Source: Paracoccus salipaludis
GTDB taxonomy: Bacteria > Pseudomonadota > Alphaproteobacteria > Rhodobacterales > Rhodobacteraceae
Direction of reading: 5' to 3'
DNA length: 64,000 nt
NCBI RefSeq assembly: GCF_002287065.1
Contig: NZ_NSJZ01000009.1
Coordinates: 46,614-110,613 of the forward strand
Under the pieces are notes generated by a model. That model ran no database searches and was not told the DNA's origin. It saw only the letters and a list, made by a program, of their open reading frames with translations. The position numbers and the translations under genes are program-made. This document shows positions 37,884-48,094 of the stretch, in pieces; the first letter of the stretch is position 1; each line of letters starts with the position of its first letter.

Positions 37884-38639
37884 ATGTCCCCTCCCCCTTC
37901 AGCCCTCGCCGACTTGCGCGCGCAGATTGCCCGGCTCGAGGGTGCGGGCGGGCGGGCATCAGGAGTTCTTCCTTTCGGCCTTCCTCATCTCGACCAACGC
38001 CTACCGGGAGGCGGCTTGGCGCTGGGCTGCCTGCATGAGGTGGCGGGGGGTGGCAACGGTGCGGTAGACGGCGCGGCCGCGGCCTGCTTTGCCGCCGGGA
38101 TCGCGGCCAGGCTCCCCGGCCAGGTGCTCTGGTGCGTGGTCCAGGCCGACCTCTTCGCGCCTGGGTTGGCGCAGGCGGGCCTGCCGCCCTGCCGGGTCAT
38201 CCATGTCGAGGCGGGGGACGAACGGGACGTGCTTGCCTGCATGGAGGAAGGGCTGCGGCACGGCGGCTTGGCGGCGGTCGTGGCTGAGGCGCCACGCCTG
38301 CCGATGACCGCCTCCAGGCGGCTGCACCTGGCGGCCCGCGAAGGCGGCACGCTGGGCGTCGCCCTGCGGCGCTGGCGGCGTCAGGCGGAAGCGTCGGACT
38401 TCGGCCAGCCCACGGCGGCCATGACCCGCTGGCGGGTCTCCGTTCTGCCCTCCGCACCCTTGCCGGTGCCGGGCGTGGGACGCCCGCGCTGGCTTGTCGA
38501 GCTGATCCGGGCGCGGGCGGGCGAGAGCTTCGAGATGGAACTGGAGGCATGCGATGGGGCGGGTCGTCTCGGTCTACCTGCCGAACTGGCCGACGGACCG
38601 GCTGCGGCGCACGGCCGGGGACGCAGCGCCGCCGGATGA
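37884..38639 (+). CDS. imuA: ImuA, RecA-like mutasome protein
   Basis: A 251-residue RecA/SulA-related protein of the damage-induced mutagenesis cassette. The start reads LADLRAQIARLEG and continues FGLPHLDQRLPGGGLALGCLHEV, where RecA would have its Walker A region. ImuA works with ImuB and DnaE2 in translesion synthesis. Its last 86 bases overlap imuB in another frame. Confidence 0.92.
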   Translation: MSPPPSALADLRAQIARLEGAGGRASGVLPFGLPHLDQRLPGGGLALGCLHEVAGGGNGAVDGAAAACFAAGIAARLPGQVLWCVVQADLFAPGLAQAGLPPCRVIHVEAGDERDVLACMEEGLRHGGLAAVVAEAPRLPMTASRRLHLAAREGGTLGVALRRWRRQAEASDFGQPTAAMTRWRVSVLPSAPLPVPGVGRPRWLVELIRARAGESFEMELEACDGAGRLGLPAELADGPAAAHGRGRSAAG

Positions 38640-40074
38640 GGCGCCCATGGTCGTGGCCGGCCGGGTGGGCAACCGCCGGGTGGTAACGGCGGCCGACGCC
38701 GCCGCGCAGGGTCTGGGCCTGCATGCCGGCATGCCGATCGCCTCTGCGCAGGCCCTGGTGCCCGGCCTCGTCGTCGTGCCCGCCGACCCCGCGGCCGATG
38801 CTGCCAGCCTCGAGCGCCTGGCGGTCTGGGTCATGCAGCGCGTCTCGCCTATCGTAGCCGCCGATCCGCCCGACGGAATTGTCCTCGACGCCACCGGCGC
38901 CGACCACCTGCAGGGCGGCGAGGAGGCAATGCTGGAGGCGTTGGTGGGACGCCTGGTGATGTCGGGTGTCACCGCCCGTGCGGCGGTCGCGGAGACCTGG
39001 GGCGCGGCCCACGCCTTGGCGCGCCACGGCGCCGCCCCGACCCTCATCGCGGCCCCCGGCGCCGCCGAGGGCGTCCTGGCGCCCCTGCCCCTCCAGGCGC
39101 TGCGGCTGCCGCCGGCCACGGTCGCCGGGTTGCGCACCCTGGGCTTCACCCGCATCGGCGACCTGCTGGGGCAGCCACGGGCGCCACTCACCCGCCGCTT
39201 CGGCCTGGACCTCTGCCGCCGGCTCGACCAGGCCCTGGGTGCGACCGCCGAACCCATCGAACCTGTCCGCCCGGAAGGCCTCGTCGAGGTCCGCCGCGTC
39301 TTCGCCGAACCCATCGCCGCCCCCGAGACCATCGCCAGGTATATCGGCAAGCTCGTCCTAACCTTGTGCGCGCAGATGGAAGAACGCGGCCTCGGCGCCC
39401 GCCGGCTCGACCTCTTCTGCCACCGGATTAACAACGACCTGCAGACTGTCCGGGTCGGCCTCGCCCGGCCGGTCCGCGACGCGAAGCCTCTGACCCGGCT
39501 CCTCTGCGCGCGCATCGAGACCATTGATCCGGGCTGTGGCATCGAGATCATGGTGCTGGCGGCCACCCTGGCCGAGCCGCTGGAGGCCCGGCAGGCGGCG
39601 AGCCTGCTGGAGGAGCCTGCGCCCGACCTGGCCGGTCTGATCGACACCCTGGCGAACCGCGTCGGCGCCGGGGCCGTCTACCGCATCGCGTCAGTCCCCA
39701 GCGATGTGCCCGAACGGTCCATGCGCCGCATCCCGGCCCTGGCCGAGGACGCGGGCGACGGCTGGCCGGGCCACTGGCCCCGCCCGGCGCGCCTCCTGCC
39801 CCGTCCCCAGCCGATCGAGACCATGGCGCTGCTGCCCGACCATCCTCCGGCCTGGTTCTCCTGGAAGGGCGTGCGGCGGCGCGTGCGGCGAGCCGACGGG
39901 CCGGAGCGGATCTTCGGGGAATGGTGGACACGCGATGCCGAGAGGGCCGCCGTGCGCGACTATTTCCGGGTCGAGGACGAGGCGGGCGAGCGCTACTGGA
40001 TCTACCGCGCGGGCGACGGCGAGGACGCGGCCACCGGGTCGCACCGCTGGTTCCTGCACGGGGTTTTCGGATGA
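38554..40074 (+). CDS. imuB: ImuB, Y-family-like polymerase subunit
   Basis: A 506-residue DinB-related protein. The N-terminus [14 protein letters not shown] replaces the acidic catalytic segment of active Y-family polymerases, as usual in ImuB, which acts as a clamp-binding adaptor. The finger/thumb part is recognisable ([24 protein letters not shown]), and the C-terminal ImuB region has [21 protein letters not shown]. Overlaps dnaE2 by ATGA. Confidence 0.93.
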   Translation: MGRVVSVYLPNWPTDRLRRTAGDAAPPDEAPMVVAGRVGNRRVVTAADAAAQGLGLHAGMPIASAQALVPGLVVVPADPAADAASLERLAVWVMQRVSPIVAADPPDGIVLDATGADHLQGGEEAMLEALVGRLVMSGVTARAAVAETWGAAHALARHGAAPTLIAAPGAAEGVLAPLPLQALRLPPATVAGLRTLGFTRIGDLLGQPRAPLTRRFGLDLCRRLDQALGATAEPIEPVRPEGLVEVRRVFAEPIAAPETIARYIGKLVLTLCAQMEERGLGARRLDLFCHRINNDLQTVRVGLARPVRDAKPLTRLLCARIETIDPGCGIEIMVLAATLAEPLEARQAASLLEEPAPDLAGLIDTLANRVGAGAVYRIASVPSDVPERSMRRIPALAEDAGDGWPGHWPRPARLLPRPQPIETMALLPDHPPAWFSWKGVRRRVRRADGPERIFGEWWTRDAERAAVRDYFRVEDEAGERYWIYRAGDGEDAATGSHRWFLHGVFG

Positions 40075-43000
40075 GCCGTTATGCCGAACTGCAGGTGACC
40101 TCGCAGTTCTCCTTCCTGCGCGGGGCCTCCTCGGCCGAGGAGCTGTTCGCCACGGCCGCCGCCATGGGCATCGAGGCCCTGGCCGTGGTGGACCGCAACT
40201 CCCTCGCCGGGATCGTGCGGGCGCACGAGGCGGCGAAGGCCACCGGCGTGCGGCTCATCGTCGGCTGCCGGCTCGACCTGGCCTGCGGGATGTCCGCGCT
40301 GGTCTACCCCATGGACCGCGCCGCCTATGCCCGGCTCTGCCGGCTGCTCACGCTCGGCAAGGGTCGGGCCGGCAAGGGCCGCTGCCGGCTCGACTGGCCG
40401 GACCTGGAAGCCCATGCCGAGGGGCTGATCGCCGTCCTGGTGCCGGACCTGGCAGACGAGGTCTGCGGGATGCGCCTGCGCCGCCTGCGCGAGGCCTTCG
40501 GGAACAGGGCCTACCTGGCCCTGACCCTGCGCCGGAGGCCCAACGACCAGCTGCGGCTGCACGAGCTGGCGGCGCTGGCCGCCCGCATGAAGGTGGCGAC
40601 ACTGGTGACCAACGACGTCCTCTTTCACGAACCCGGCCGCCGCATCCTTCAGGACGTGGTCACCGCCATCCGCCACAACACCACCGTCGAGGCCCTCGGC
40701 CTTCGCCGCGAGCGCCATGCCGACCGATACCTGAAGCCGCCGGCCGAGATGCACCGGCTCTTCGCGCGCTATCCCGAGGCTCTCGCCCGCACGCTCGAAA
40801 TCGCCGGCCGCTGCCGCTTCTCGCTGGACGAGCTGGCCTACCAGTATCCCGAGGAACGGGACGACCCGCGGCTCAACCCGCAGGAGACGCTGGAGCGGCT
40901 GACCTGGGAGGGTGCGGCCTGGCGCTACCCGGAGGGCGTCCCCGACGAGGTGGCGGCCACCCTGGGGCACGAGCTGCGCCTGATCGGCAAGCTTGCCTAT
41001 GCGCCTTACTTCCTGACTGTCCACAGCATCGTCCGCTTCGCCCGCTCCCGCGGTATCCTCTGCCAGGGACGCGGATCGGCGGCGAACTCGGCGGTGTGCT
41101 ATGTCCTGGGCATCACGTCCATCGACCCCGGCCGCAACGACCTCCTTTTCGAGCGCTTCATCTCCGAGGAGCGGCACGAGCCGCCGGACATCGACGTCGA
41201 CTTCGAGCACGAGCGCCGCGAGGAAGTGATCCAGTGGGTCTACGCCCACTACGGCCGCGACCGCGCCGCCCTCTGCGCCACCGTGATCCGCTACCGCGCC
41301 AAGGGCGCGCTGAGGGACGTCGGCAAGGCCCTGAGCCTGCCTGAGGACCTGATCCGCGCCTTGTCCTCGCAACTATGGGCCTGGTCGGCGGAGGGCGTCA
41401 CCGACGCCCAAATCCGCGAGCTGAACCTCGATCCGAGTGACCGCCGCATCCGCCTGACCATGGAACTGGCGGCCCAGTTGCACGGCGTGCCGCGGCACCT
41501 GAGCCAGCATCCCGGCGGCTTCGTGCTGACCCACGACCGCCTGGACGACCTGATCCCCATCGAGCCTGCCGCGATGGCCGACCGCCAGATCATCGAGTGG
41601 GACAAGGACGACATCGACGCGCTCCGCTTCATGAAGGTCGACGTGCTCGCCCTGGGGATGCTCAGCTGCATGCGCCGCGGGCTGGATCTCTTGGCCGATC
41701 ACAAGGGCATCCGTCACGACCTGGCGACGATCCCGCAGGAGGACCCACGCACCTACGCCATGATCCGGCGCGCCGACACGCTCGGCACCTTCCAGATCGA
41801 GAGCCGGGCGCAGATGGCGATGCTGCCGCGCCTGCGCCCCCGCACCTTCTACGACCTCGTCGTCCAGGTCGCCATCGTCCGCCCCGGCCCGATCCAGGGC
41901 GACATGGTCCACCCCTACCTGCGCAGGCGTGCGGGGCTGGAGCCGGTCGAGTATCCCACGCCCGAGCTGGAGAAGGTTCTCGGCAAGACCCTCGGCGTGC
42001 CCTTGTTCCAGGAGCAGGCCATGCGCGTCGCCATCGTCTGCGCGGGCTTCACCCCAGGCGAGGCGGATCTGCTCCGCAAGTCCATGGCGACCTTCAAGTT
42101 CACCGGCGGGGTCTCGGCTTTCCGCGACAAGCTCGTCGGCGGGATGATCGAACGCAACTACGATCCCGACTTCGCCGAGCGCACCTTCCGCCAGCTCGAG
42201 GGCTTCGGTTCCTACGGCTTTCCGGAAAGCCACGCGGCAAGCTTCGCGCTGATCGCCTATGCCTCGGCCTGGCTGAAGTGCTGGCACCCCGACGTCTTCT
42301 GCGCGGCGCTCCTGAACAGCCAGCCCATGGGGTTCTACGCACCCGCGCAGATCGTGCGCGATGCCCGCGACCACGGCGTCGAGGTGCGGCCCCTCTGCGT
42401 CAACGCTTCCCACTGGGACTGCACGCTGGAGCCGACCGGCGACGAGTCCCGCTTCGCCGTCCGCCTCGGCCTGCGCATGGTGAAGGGCCTCGCCAATGCC
42501 CACGCCGCCGCCCTCATTGCTGCCCGCGCCGACCAACCCTTCGCCTCCGTCGAGGACCTCTGGCGCCGCGCGGGCGTGCCGGTGGCCGCCCTGACCCGCA
42601 TCGCCGAGGCCGACGGCTTCAAGCCCGGCCTCGGGCTCGCCCGCCGCGAGGCGCTTTGGGTCATCAAGGGACTGGGGGAAACCGAGCTGCCCCTCTTTGC
42701 CGCCGCGGCGGCGCGCGAGGCGGAGGAGCCGGCGGTGGCCCTGCGTCCGATGCCGCGAGGGCGCGAGGTGGTCGAGGACTACAGCCGCACCGGCCTCTCC
42801 CTGCGCGACCATCCGGTGGCATTCCTGCGCGGGGACCTGCACAAGCGCGGGATCATCCCTTGTTCCGAAGCCATGAACGCCCGCAACGGCCGCTGGATAG
42901 AGACCGCGGGCATCGTGCTGGTCCGCCAGCGGCCCGGATCCGCCAAGGGGGTGATGTTCATCACCCTGGAGGACGAGACCGGCATCGCCAACCTGGTGGT

Positions 43001-43307
43001 CTGGACGAAGGTATTCGAGGCCCACCGGCGCATTGTCCTATCCGCCTCCATGATCGCCGTGAATGCGCGGGTCCAGCGCGAGGGCGAGGTCGTGCATCTG
43101 GTGGTGCACAGGATCACCGACCTGTCGCAGGAACTCGGGAGCGTGGGTCAGCGCGGCGAAAGCTTCCCGCTGCCCCACAGCCGCGGCGACGAGGTCCACC
43201 ATGGCCCGCCCGGACCCGATCCTCGAAGCCGCCAAACCCCCGGACCACGCCCCCGCGACATGTATGTCCGTGACCTCCACCTCGACACGATCCGGGTATC
43301 CGACTGA
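40071..43307 (+). CDS. dnaE2: DnaE2, error-prone DNA polymerase III alpha subunit
   Basis: Family C polymerase for translesion synthesis, 1078 residues. An N-terminal PHP domain ([22 protein letters not shown]) is followed by the catalytic palm with [15 protein letters not shown] near residues 372-386, the finger region with [14 protein letters not shown] and [20 protein letters not shown], and a C-terminal OB fold ([20 protein letters not shown]). The length equals the DnaE2 norm, shorter than replicative DnaE. Confidence 0.95.
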   Translation: MSRYAELQVTSQFSFLRGASSAEELFATAAAMGIEALAVVDRNSLAGIVRAHEAAKATGVRLIVGCRLDLACGMSALVYPMDRAAYARLCRLLTLGKGRAGKGRCRLDWPDLEAHAEGLIAVLVPDLADEVCGMRLRRLREAFGNRAYLALTLRRRPNDQLRLHELAALAARMKVATLVTNDVLFHEPGRRILQDVVTAIRHNTTVEALGLRRERHADRYLKPPAEMHRLFARYPEALARTLEIAGRCRFSLDELAYQYPEERDDPRLNPQETLERLTWEGAAWRYPEGVPDEVAATLGHELRLIGKLAYAPYFLTVHSIVRFARSRGILCQGRGSAANSAVCYVLGITSIDPGRNDLLFERFISEERHEPPDIDVDFEHERREEVIQWVYAHYGRDRAALCATVIRYRAKGALRDVGKALSLPEDLIRALSSQLWAWSAEGVTDAQIRELNLDPSDRRIRLTMELAAQLHGVPRHLSQHPGGFVLTHDRLDDLIPIEPAAMADRQIIEWDKDDIDALRFMKVDVLALGMLSCMRRGLDLLADHKGIRHDLATIPQEDPRTYAMIRRADTLGTFQIESRAQMAMLPRLRPRTFYDLVVQVAIVRPGPIQGDMVHPYLRRRAGLEPVEYPTPELEKVLGKTLGVPLFQEQAMRVAIVCAGFTPGEADLLRKSMATFKFTGGVSAFRDKLVGGMIERNYDPDFAERTFRQLEGFGSYGFPESHAASFALIAYASAWLKCWHPDVFCAALLNSQPMGFYAPAQIVRDARDHGVEVRPLCVNASHWDCTLEPTGDESRFAVRLGLRMVKGLANAHAAALIAARADQPFASVEDLWRRAGVPVAALTRIAEADGFKPGLGLARREALWVIKGLGETELPLFAAAAAREAEEPAVALRPMPRGREVVEDYSRTGLSLRDHPVAFLRGDLHKRGIIPCSEAMNARNGRWIETAGIVLVRQRPGSAKGVMFITLEDETGIANLVVWTKVFEAHRRIVLSASMIAVNARVQREGEVVHLVVHRITDLSQELGSVGQRGESFPLPHSRGDEVHHGPPGPDPRSRQTPGPRPRDMYVRDLHLDTIRVSD

Positions 43308-43318
43308 TCCCAGGCGGT

Positions 43319-43648
43319 GTGGCTTGGCCTTGCCAGCCGCATGAAGCCGCTGCCGTCCAGATCGGCTTGCCTGAAGCGCCAAAAGCCAAGGGCGACGCGA
43401 AGCAACAAGAATTTGCGGAAGACCAGGCTCCGGGACCCAGGCCGAAGGCGGCGTTCCGCGAAGCCGTACTCGACAGCAGCCAGCTTACTGAGCTCGTGGA
43501 AGGCATGGGCGACGTGCTGGCCGTGGCGGGTAACCTCACGCTTCGGTTCCGGGTAGCTGTGGAGTTCGCTGACGGTGAGTTCGCGCCCCCGGATGTCGCG
43601 GCAAAGCTCGCTGCGGCGCTTGATAAGGTTGGTATCGGGGTCGGCTGA
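43319..43648 (+). CDS. Hypothetical protein, possibly the 3' end of a lost larger gene
   Basis: A 109-codon frame with good coding bias; only a GTG can start it, just 9 bp after dnaE2, with no clear ribosome site. The second half (AVLDSSQLTELVEGMGDVLAV, then RFRVAVEFADGEFAPPDVAAKL) looks like a compact alpha/beta C-terminal domain, reminiscent of the tail of large ATPases of the DUF499 kind, but I cannot confirm this. It may be a remnant left at a rearrangement junction. Confidence 0.4.
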   Translation: MAWPCQPHEAAAVQIGLPEAPKAKGDAKQQEFAEDQAPGPRPKAAFREAVLDSSQLTELVEGMGDVLAVAGNLTLRFRVAVEFADGEFAPPDVAAKLAAALDKVGIGVG

Positions 43649-44363
43649 TGGAGATCTAGCGATGTTCCTGGTGACAGTGTAAGAGGCTGCGCGCGGGCCG
43701 ATCTGCGTAACTTGCGTGTGGCCGAGGGTGAACCTGGCGAAGTTCGACTTCTGTCCCGTCGCTACACTCGCCCCTGGGATCGAAGTATTTGAAGCCTTCT
43801 GCGGGAATACTTATGAATTTCAACTACTTGTTAGGGTGTTCACCAAATCGGCGCAGTCATGAGGTCCGGAGAATATCGGCCCTGAGAGACCGCTTCCGGG
43901 CCACCTGGCGCCGGGACCAGTGCTCAGCCCCACCCGCATAACCCCCGAAAATAACGGGAAAATCCGGCCAGAGCCGGATCGGGAGAATGCTTTCACGAAG
44001 GCAAGTGGCGGAGGGTATGGGCCTGATATCGAACCTTCTCACGTTCACAACACTCTGATTTTATTACATGCTATCGCGCTTCAGCGCGTCAACCGGTGCA
44101 GATGCGCCTGACATCCAACTGGCTGACGGACGTCGGTAGGACTTGCCAAGCAAGGCATGACGGATGCTGCGCTATGGACGTGTCAGCTGATGTCGCGAGA
44201 ATTTCTTCCGGAACAGGACCAGCCCGTCCGGCGCCGCGCCGCGCACCTGGAACACTTGAGTTCCCGCCTTCTGCCCTTGCAGGACAGCGGCGATACACAC
44301 GGCTCGGCGTGCGAGACGGGGCCACTGATCGGTACCCTGACGAGACCGGCCAACTCGAACCCG
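43649..44363. other. Gene-poor stretch with hairpins
   Basis: About 715 bp without a confident gene between the hypothetical and chrA. It is lower in GC than its surroundings and has several inverted repeats: ATCCGGC-CAGA-GCCGGAT (43962-43979) and CGCGC-TTCA-GCGCG near 44078. Short frames on the minus strand (43857-44048, 44183-44389) have no recognisable similarity. It may be eroded mobile DNA. Confidence 0.5.
43962..43979 (-). terminator. Possible intrinsic terminator, minus strand
   Basis: On the minus strand ATCCGGC-TCTG-GCCGGAT is a perfect seven-pair stem followed by TTTT. It lies 385 bp downstream of the chrA stop, so it would end a long trailing transcript. Confidence 0.45.
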
Positions 44364-45563
44364 TCAAAGTAGACCGAGCACTGCGCCACCCGATGCGGTC
44401 AGCACCACCACCAGCCACGGCGGCGCCTTCCAGACGGCGAGCAGGACAAAGCCGGTCAGCGCGAGGCCGAAGTCGCGCGGGTCGAAGATCGCGCTTGTCC
44501 AGACCGGATCGTAGAGCGCGGCGCCAAGGATGCCGACGACCGCCGCATTCGCCCCGCGCATCGCCGATTGCGCGAGTGGTCGGGTCCGGAAGGCGTCCCA
44601 GAATGGCAGCGCGCCGATGAGCAGCAGGAAGCCGGGCAGGAAGATGGCGAGAAGCGCGATCGCGGCGGCGCCAACGCCGTTCGGCTCCGGTCCCATGACA
44701 GCGCCCAGGTAGGCGGCGAAGGTGAAGAGCGGCCCCGGGACCGCCTGCGCCGCGCCATAGCCAGCCAGAAACGCGTCCTCGCTGACCCAGCCGGGCCGGA
44801 CCACCTCGGCCTCCAGCAGAGGCAGAACCACATGGCCACCGCCGAAAACCAGCGCGCCCGCCCGATAGAAGGCGTCGAAGAGTGCGAGGTCTTGCGACGA
44901 CGCTGCCCCGCATAAGACCGGCAGCAGAAGCAGAAGCAGGAAGAACAGCGCGAGTGAAATGACGCCGACCCGCTTCGGGACAACGAAGGTTAAATGCCCC
45001 GCGACCGGCGCAGCGGCGCCGCGGCAGAGCCACAGACCCGCGAGCCCGCCCATGACGATGGCCGCGATCTGTCCCACAGATCCGGCGGCGAAGACCACGA
45101 CCAGCACCGCCGCAACGGCGATGCTGGCCCGCTGCCGATCGGGCGCGAGCGTCCGGGCCATCCCCCAGACGGCTTGCGCGACGACGGCAACGGCCACGAT
45201 CTTGAGGCCATGTACGATGCCCACCCCGACCGGCCCCCCGAAGGCCGATGCGCCGAAGGCGAACAGCACCAGGAGCAGGGCAGACGGCAGGGTGAAGGCC
45301 GCCCACGCCGCGAGTGCTCCGATCGGACCGCCGCGCAGCAGACCCATCGCGAAGCCGACCTGGCTGCTGGCCGGACCGGGCAGGAACTGGCAGAGCGCGA
45401 CCAGGTCAGCATAACCTGCCTCTTCGATCCACTTGCGGCGGGTGATAAACTCGTCATGGAAATGGCCGAGATGGGCGACGGGCCCGCCAAAGGAGGTGAG
45501 ACCGAGCTTCAGGAAGACGCGGAAGACCTCGCCCGCCGAGCCGGGCGGCGCATTCTCTGCCAT
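44364..45563 (-). CDS. chrA: Chromate efflux transporter ChrA
   Basis: A 399-residue inner-membrane chromate transporter of the long, two-domain CHR type. Each half has the CHR signature: FLKLGLTSFGGPVAHLGHFHDEFI with FLPGPASSQVGFAMG in the first, and AGALVFGGGHVVLPLLEAEVV with QAVPGPLFTFAAYLG in the second. The ATG at 45561-45563 has TGAGGCG upstream and is preferred over a start nine codons earlier. Divergent from the DUF305 gene. Confidence 0.93.
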   Translation of the reverse strand: MAENAPPGSAGEVFRVFLKLGLTSFGGPVAHLGHFHDEFITRRKWIEEAGYADLVALCQFLPGPASSQVGFAMGLLRGGPIGALAAWAAFTLPSALLLVLFAFGASAFGGPVGVGIVHGLKIVAVAVVAQAVWGMARTLAPDRQRASIAVAAVLVVVFAAGSVGQIAAIVMGGLAGLWLCRGAAAPVAGHLTFVVPKRVGVISLALFFLLLLLLPVLCGAASSQDLALFDAFYRAGALVFGGGHVVLPLLEAEVVRPGWVSEDAFLAGYGAAQAVPGPLFTFAAYLGAVMGPEPNGVGAAAIALLAIFLPGFLLLIGALPFWDAFRTRPLAQSAMRGANAAVVGILGAALYDPVWTSAIFDPRDFGLALTGFVLLAVWKAPPWLVVVLTASGGAVLGLL

Positions 45564-45690
45564 GATCGCCTCAGGCTTCGGTTTCAACAAGCAGCTTCTT
45601 CATTCCGACGCACGCGTCTTCAATTGTCGAATGCGGTAGACTTTATTTTCAAAAAGCCGCTGTGCAATCATCCACATGCCAGACGCGGTC

Positions 45691-45707
45691 AGATATTGGC
45701 AGTATCT
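45691..45707. promoter_or_regulatory. Inverted repeat in the chrA/DUF305 divergent region
   Basis: AGATA-N7-TATCT is a perfect five-base dyad 71 bp before the DUF305 ATG in the 214 bp divergent region. It could be an operator; no matching regulator is identified. Confidence 0.3.
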
Positions 45708-45777
45708 CCAGTGGGGGAACCTCTCCCTCGGCAACCGGTTGAAATTCGCTGCGCGCAGAACACAAAAGGAGAGCCCG

Positions 45778-46320
45778 ATGTCCTATGCCCGCTTCGGCCT
45801 GATGATCCTGACCTCGACGGTGGTCATGTACGGGCTGATGTATCTCAACACCTACGAGCTTGCCCATGTCGCCTGGAGCCAGACGCGCGCCTGGATGGCG
45901 CTGATGATGGGCGGCGTCATGGCGGTGATCATGATGGGCTTCATGTGGGGCATGTATGACAAGAAGGGGCGTAATTGGGCCATCCTGGCCGCGGCGGCGG
46001 TTGTGGCGGCCGGCGCGCTGTGGTTCGTGCGCAGCCAGGCGACCGTGGGGGACGTGTCCTACATGAAGGCGATGATCCCGCATCACTCGATCGCCGTGCT
46101 GACGAGTTCGCGCGCCCATATCCGCGACCCGCGCGTGCGCGCGCTGGCCGACAACATCATCGAGGCGCAGATGCAGGAGATCGCCGAGATGCGGGCGCTG
46201 ATCGCCGATCTCGATGCAAACCCGATCCCTGATGCCGCCCCGGACCTGCCGCCCCTGCGCCCGGATGATGTCGCTGTGGGCGAGGCGGTCGAGAAGGCGC
46301 TGCAGCCCCCCGCGCAGTGA
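45778..46320 (+). CDS. DUF305 membrane protein
   Basis: A 180-residue protein with three N-terminal membrane helices (about 5-23, 37-58 and 65-85) and a periplasmic DUF305 domain with VSYMKAMIPHHSIAVLTSSRA. The M-x-x-M-I-P-H-H motif suggests copper or silver binding; DUF305 has a ferritin-like helical fold and is common in copper-resistance loci. AAAAGGAGA precedes the ATG. Confidence 0.88.
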   Translation: MSYARFGLMILTSTVVMYGLMYLNTYELAHVAWSQTRAWMALMMGGVMAVIMMGFMWGMYDKKGRNWAILAAAAVVAAGALWFVRSQATVGDVSYMKAMIPHHSIAVLTSSRAHIRDPRVRALADNIIEAQMQEIAEMRALIADLDANPIPDAAPDLPPLRPDDVAVGEAVEKALQPPAQ

Positions 46321-46382
46321 GAGCCTTCCGTAGCTTTCAGCAGCGGTGTCTGCTTCGAGGCCGTGCTCCGGTGCAGCGAGCG

Positions 46383-46410
46383 GGTGGAGCCGGAAACGCC
46401 CGGCTCCACC
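46383..46410. terminator. Bidirectional terminator between convergent DUF305 genes
   Basis: GGTGGAGCCGG-AAACGC-CCGGCTCCACC is a perfect eleven-pair stem followed by TTT. It serves the plus-strand DUF305 gene and lies 14 bp after the stop of the minus-strand fusion gene. Confidence 0.8.
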
Positions 46411-46423
46411 TTTCCGGATCCGA

Positions 46424-47953
46424 TCAGTTCGGGCTTGCGTAGACGGTGCCGTTGGGACCATCGCCCACCGGCACCGTTCCAATGACGTTCTGCTGCCGCA
46501 CGTCGATGACCGAAACGCTGTCGTCCGCCGTGTTGGTCACGAACACCAGCGCCCCGTCCGCCGAGACTGACACGCCATGCGCGCCAGGTCCGGTTTTCAG
46601 GGTCTTGGCGACTTGTCCTGTCGCGGTATCGATCACGGAAACCGTATCGTTCGGCGCACCCTCCGGCCCCTGGTTGGCCACATAGACGTGCCTGCCGTCC
46701 GGGGTCACCATGATTTGGATCGGACCCGGTCCGACCTCGATCTTGCCCAGAACCTCACGCGTGGCGGTGCCGATCACGGCCACGCGGTTTTCGTCGCGCA
46801 GCGAGACATACACCTTGCCGCCGTCGGGGGTGAACCCGACCTGGACCGGCGCCGTGCCCACCGGAAGGCGTGCCGTTTCCGTCAGGCTTGCCGTGTCGAT
46901 GACGGACACGGAGCCGTCCTCGACATTGGCGACGTAAAGCTCGGCACCGTCCGGGCTGAGCCGAAGCCCATGCGGAGAGGCGCCGGTCCCGACGCGGCCG
47001 ATGACCTCGGTCCGCGCCAGATCGACGACCGCGACCTCGTCGCCGCCCGACAGCGAGACAAAGGCCCGCCCTTGGCCGTCGGCCACGACATGCGCCGGGT
47101 GCGATCCGACCCCGACCGTGGCAGCGGGCCGCGACCTGTCCGCCGGATCGAGGATCACCAGAAGACCCTCCGCCCCGCCGTCATCGGCATGGCCATGACC
47201 GCCTGCCGCGTGATCGTCTGCGGCAGGCGAGCCGACCGCCAGCAGAAAACGACCGTCCGGCGTCAGATCGACATTGTGGGGCGATACGGGCAGCGGCACC
47301 GTGGTCACCGCCCCGGAGTTCAGGTCGATGGCGCTGAGACCGTTGCCGCCCTCGTCCGCCGACCAGACGGTCCCCCCCGTCTTGCCGAAGTCCACGGGCT
47401 TCGGGCTGGCCTTCCTGTCCAGCCATGCCTGCATTTCGGCGATCTCGCCTTCCTGCGCTTCGACGATCCGGGCGGCCCATCCCCTTGTTTCGGGATCGTC
47501 CCCATATTGCTGCACGATCTTCGCCATGGCGATGGCGCCCTGATGGTGCGGGATCATGCCCCGCACGAAGGCCGTGTCGGGATCGTCGGCCATGACGCCT
47601 TCCATCATCGGCCCGTGCATCGCGTCCATGGCGTCCACATAGGCGCGGGTGAAATCGGGAAGGGTCTCGCCGGCATGGGCCGCATCCGGCGCAGCCATCA
47701 TCCCCTGCATCATGCCGCTCTGCATCATCTGCTGCATGGCGTTCATGCATTCGGAGGGCATGCCCTGCATCATGGTCCGGCATTGCTCGGGCATGCCCGG
47801 CATGACCATCGGTCCTGCCGAGGCTGCGGGAGCCTGATCCGCCTGCGCAGGTGGCTGCGGATCGTGGTGGGCATCATGCCCGGCCTGGGCCAGCGCCGCG
47901 GCAGGCAGCGCCGTCACGAGGCTGACGGAAAAAGCGATTGCAGTTCGTTTCAT
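46424..47953 (-). CDS. DUF305-YncE beta-propeller fusion protein, periplasmic
   Basis: A 509-residue exported protein that joins two modules: signal peptide (1-22), a His/Met-rich linker with MVMPGMPEQCRTMMQGMPSE, a DUF305 domain (VRGMIPHHQGAIAMAKIVQQY, around 130-150), then from about 195 a seven-bladed YncE-like propeller with repeated blades such as SPDGAELYVANVEDGSVSVID. Likely copper-binding scaffold in the periplasm; the propeller's partner is unknown. YncE-like repeats also occur alone in many bacteria. Confidence 0.88.
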   Translation of the reverse strand: MKRTAIAFSVSLVTALPAAALAQAGHDAHHDPQPPAQADQAPAASAGPMVMPGMPEQCRTMMQGMPSECMNAMQQMMQSGMMQGMMAAPDAAHAGETLPDFTRAYVDAMDAMHGPMMEGVMADDPDTAFVRGMIPHHQGAIAMAKIVQQYGDDPETRGWAARIVEAQEGEIAEMQAWLDRKASPKPVDFGKTGGTVWSADEGGNGLSAIDLNSGAVTTVPLPVSPHNVDLTPDGRFLLAVGSPAADDHAAGGHGHADDGGAEGLLVILDPADRSRPAATVGVGSHPAHVVADGQGRAFVSLSGGDEVAVVDLARTEVIGRVGTGASPHGLRLSPDGAELYVANVEDGSVSVIDTASLTETARLPVGTAPVQVGFTPDGGKVYVSLRDENRVAVIGTATREVLGKIEVGPGPIQIMVTPDGRHVYVANQGPEGAPNDTVSVIDTATGQVAKTLKTGPGAHGVSVSADGALVFVTNTADDSVSVIDVRQQNVIGTVPVGDGPNGTVYASPN

Positions 47954-48094
47954 CTAGATTCAACTCGTATTCGGACGGGAAGCGGCGTTCTGTGTCGCGC
48001 ACGGCTTCCTTGTGGATGTTGATGGGCGAATGCGGCGCTCTTCATCTCGGCAAAGCGGCCGGTGGGCACAAGTCCCGACCGGTCGCAAGCGCCG

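Noticed and set aside
43857..44048. Minus-strand frame of 63 codons in the gap before chrA
   Set aside because: Contains a terminator-like hairpin and has no recognisable similarity.
44183..44389. Minus-strand frame of 68 codons overlapping the chrA end
   Set aside because: No similarity, no ribosome site, Arg/Ser-rich; probably a chance frame.
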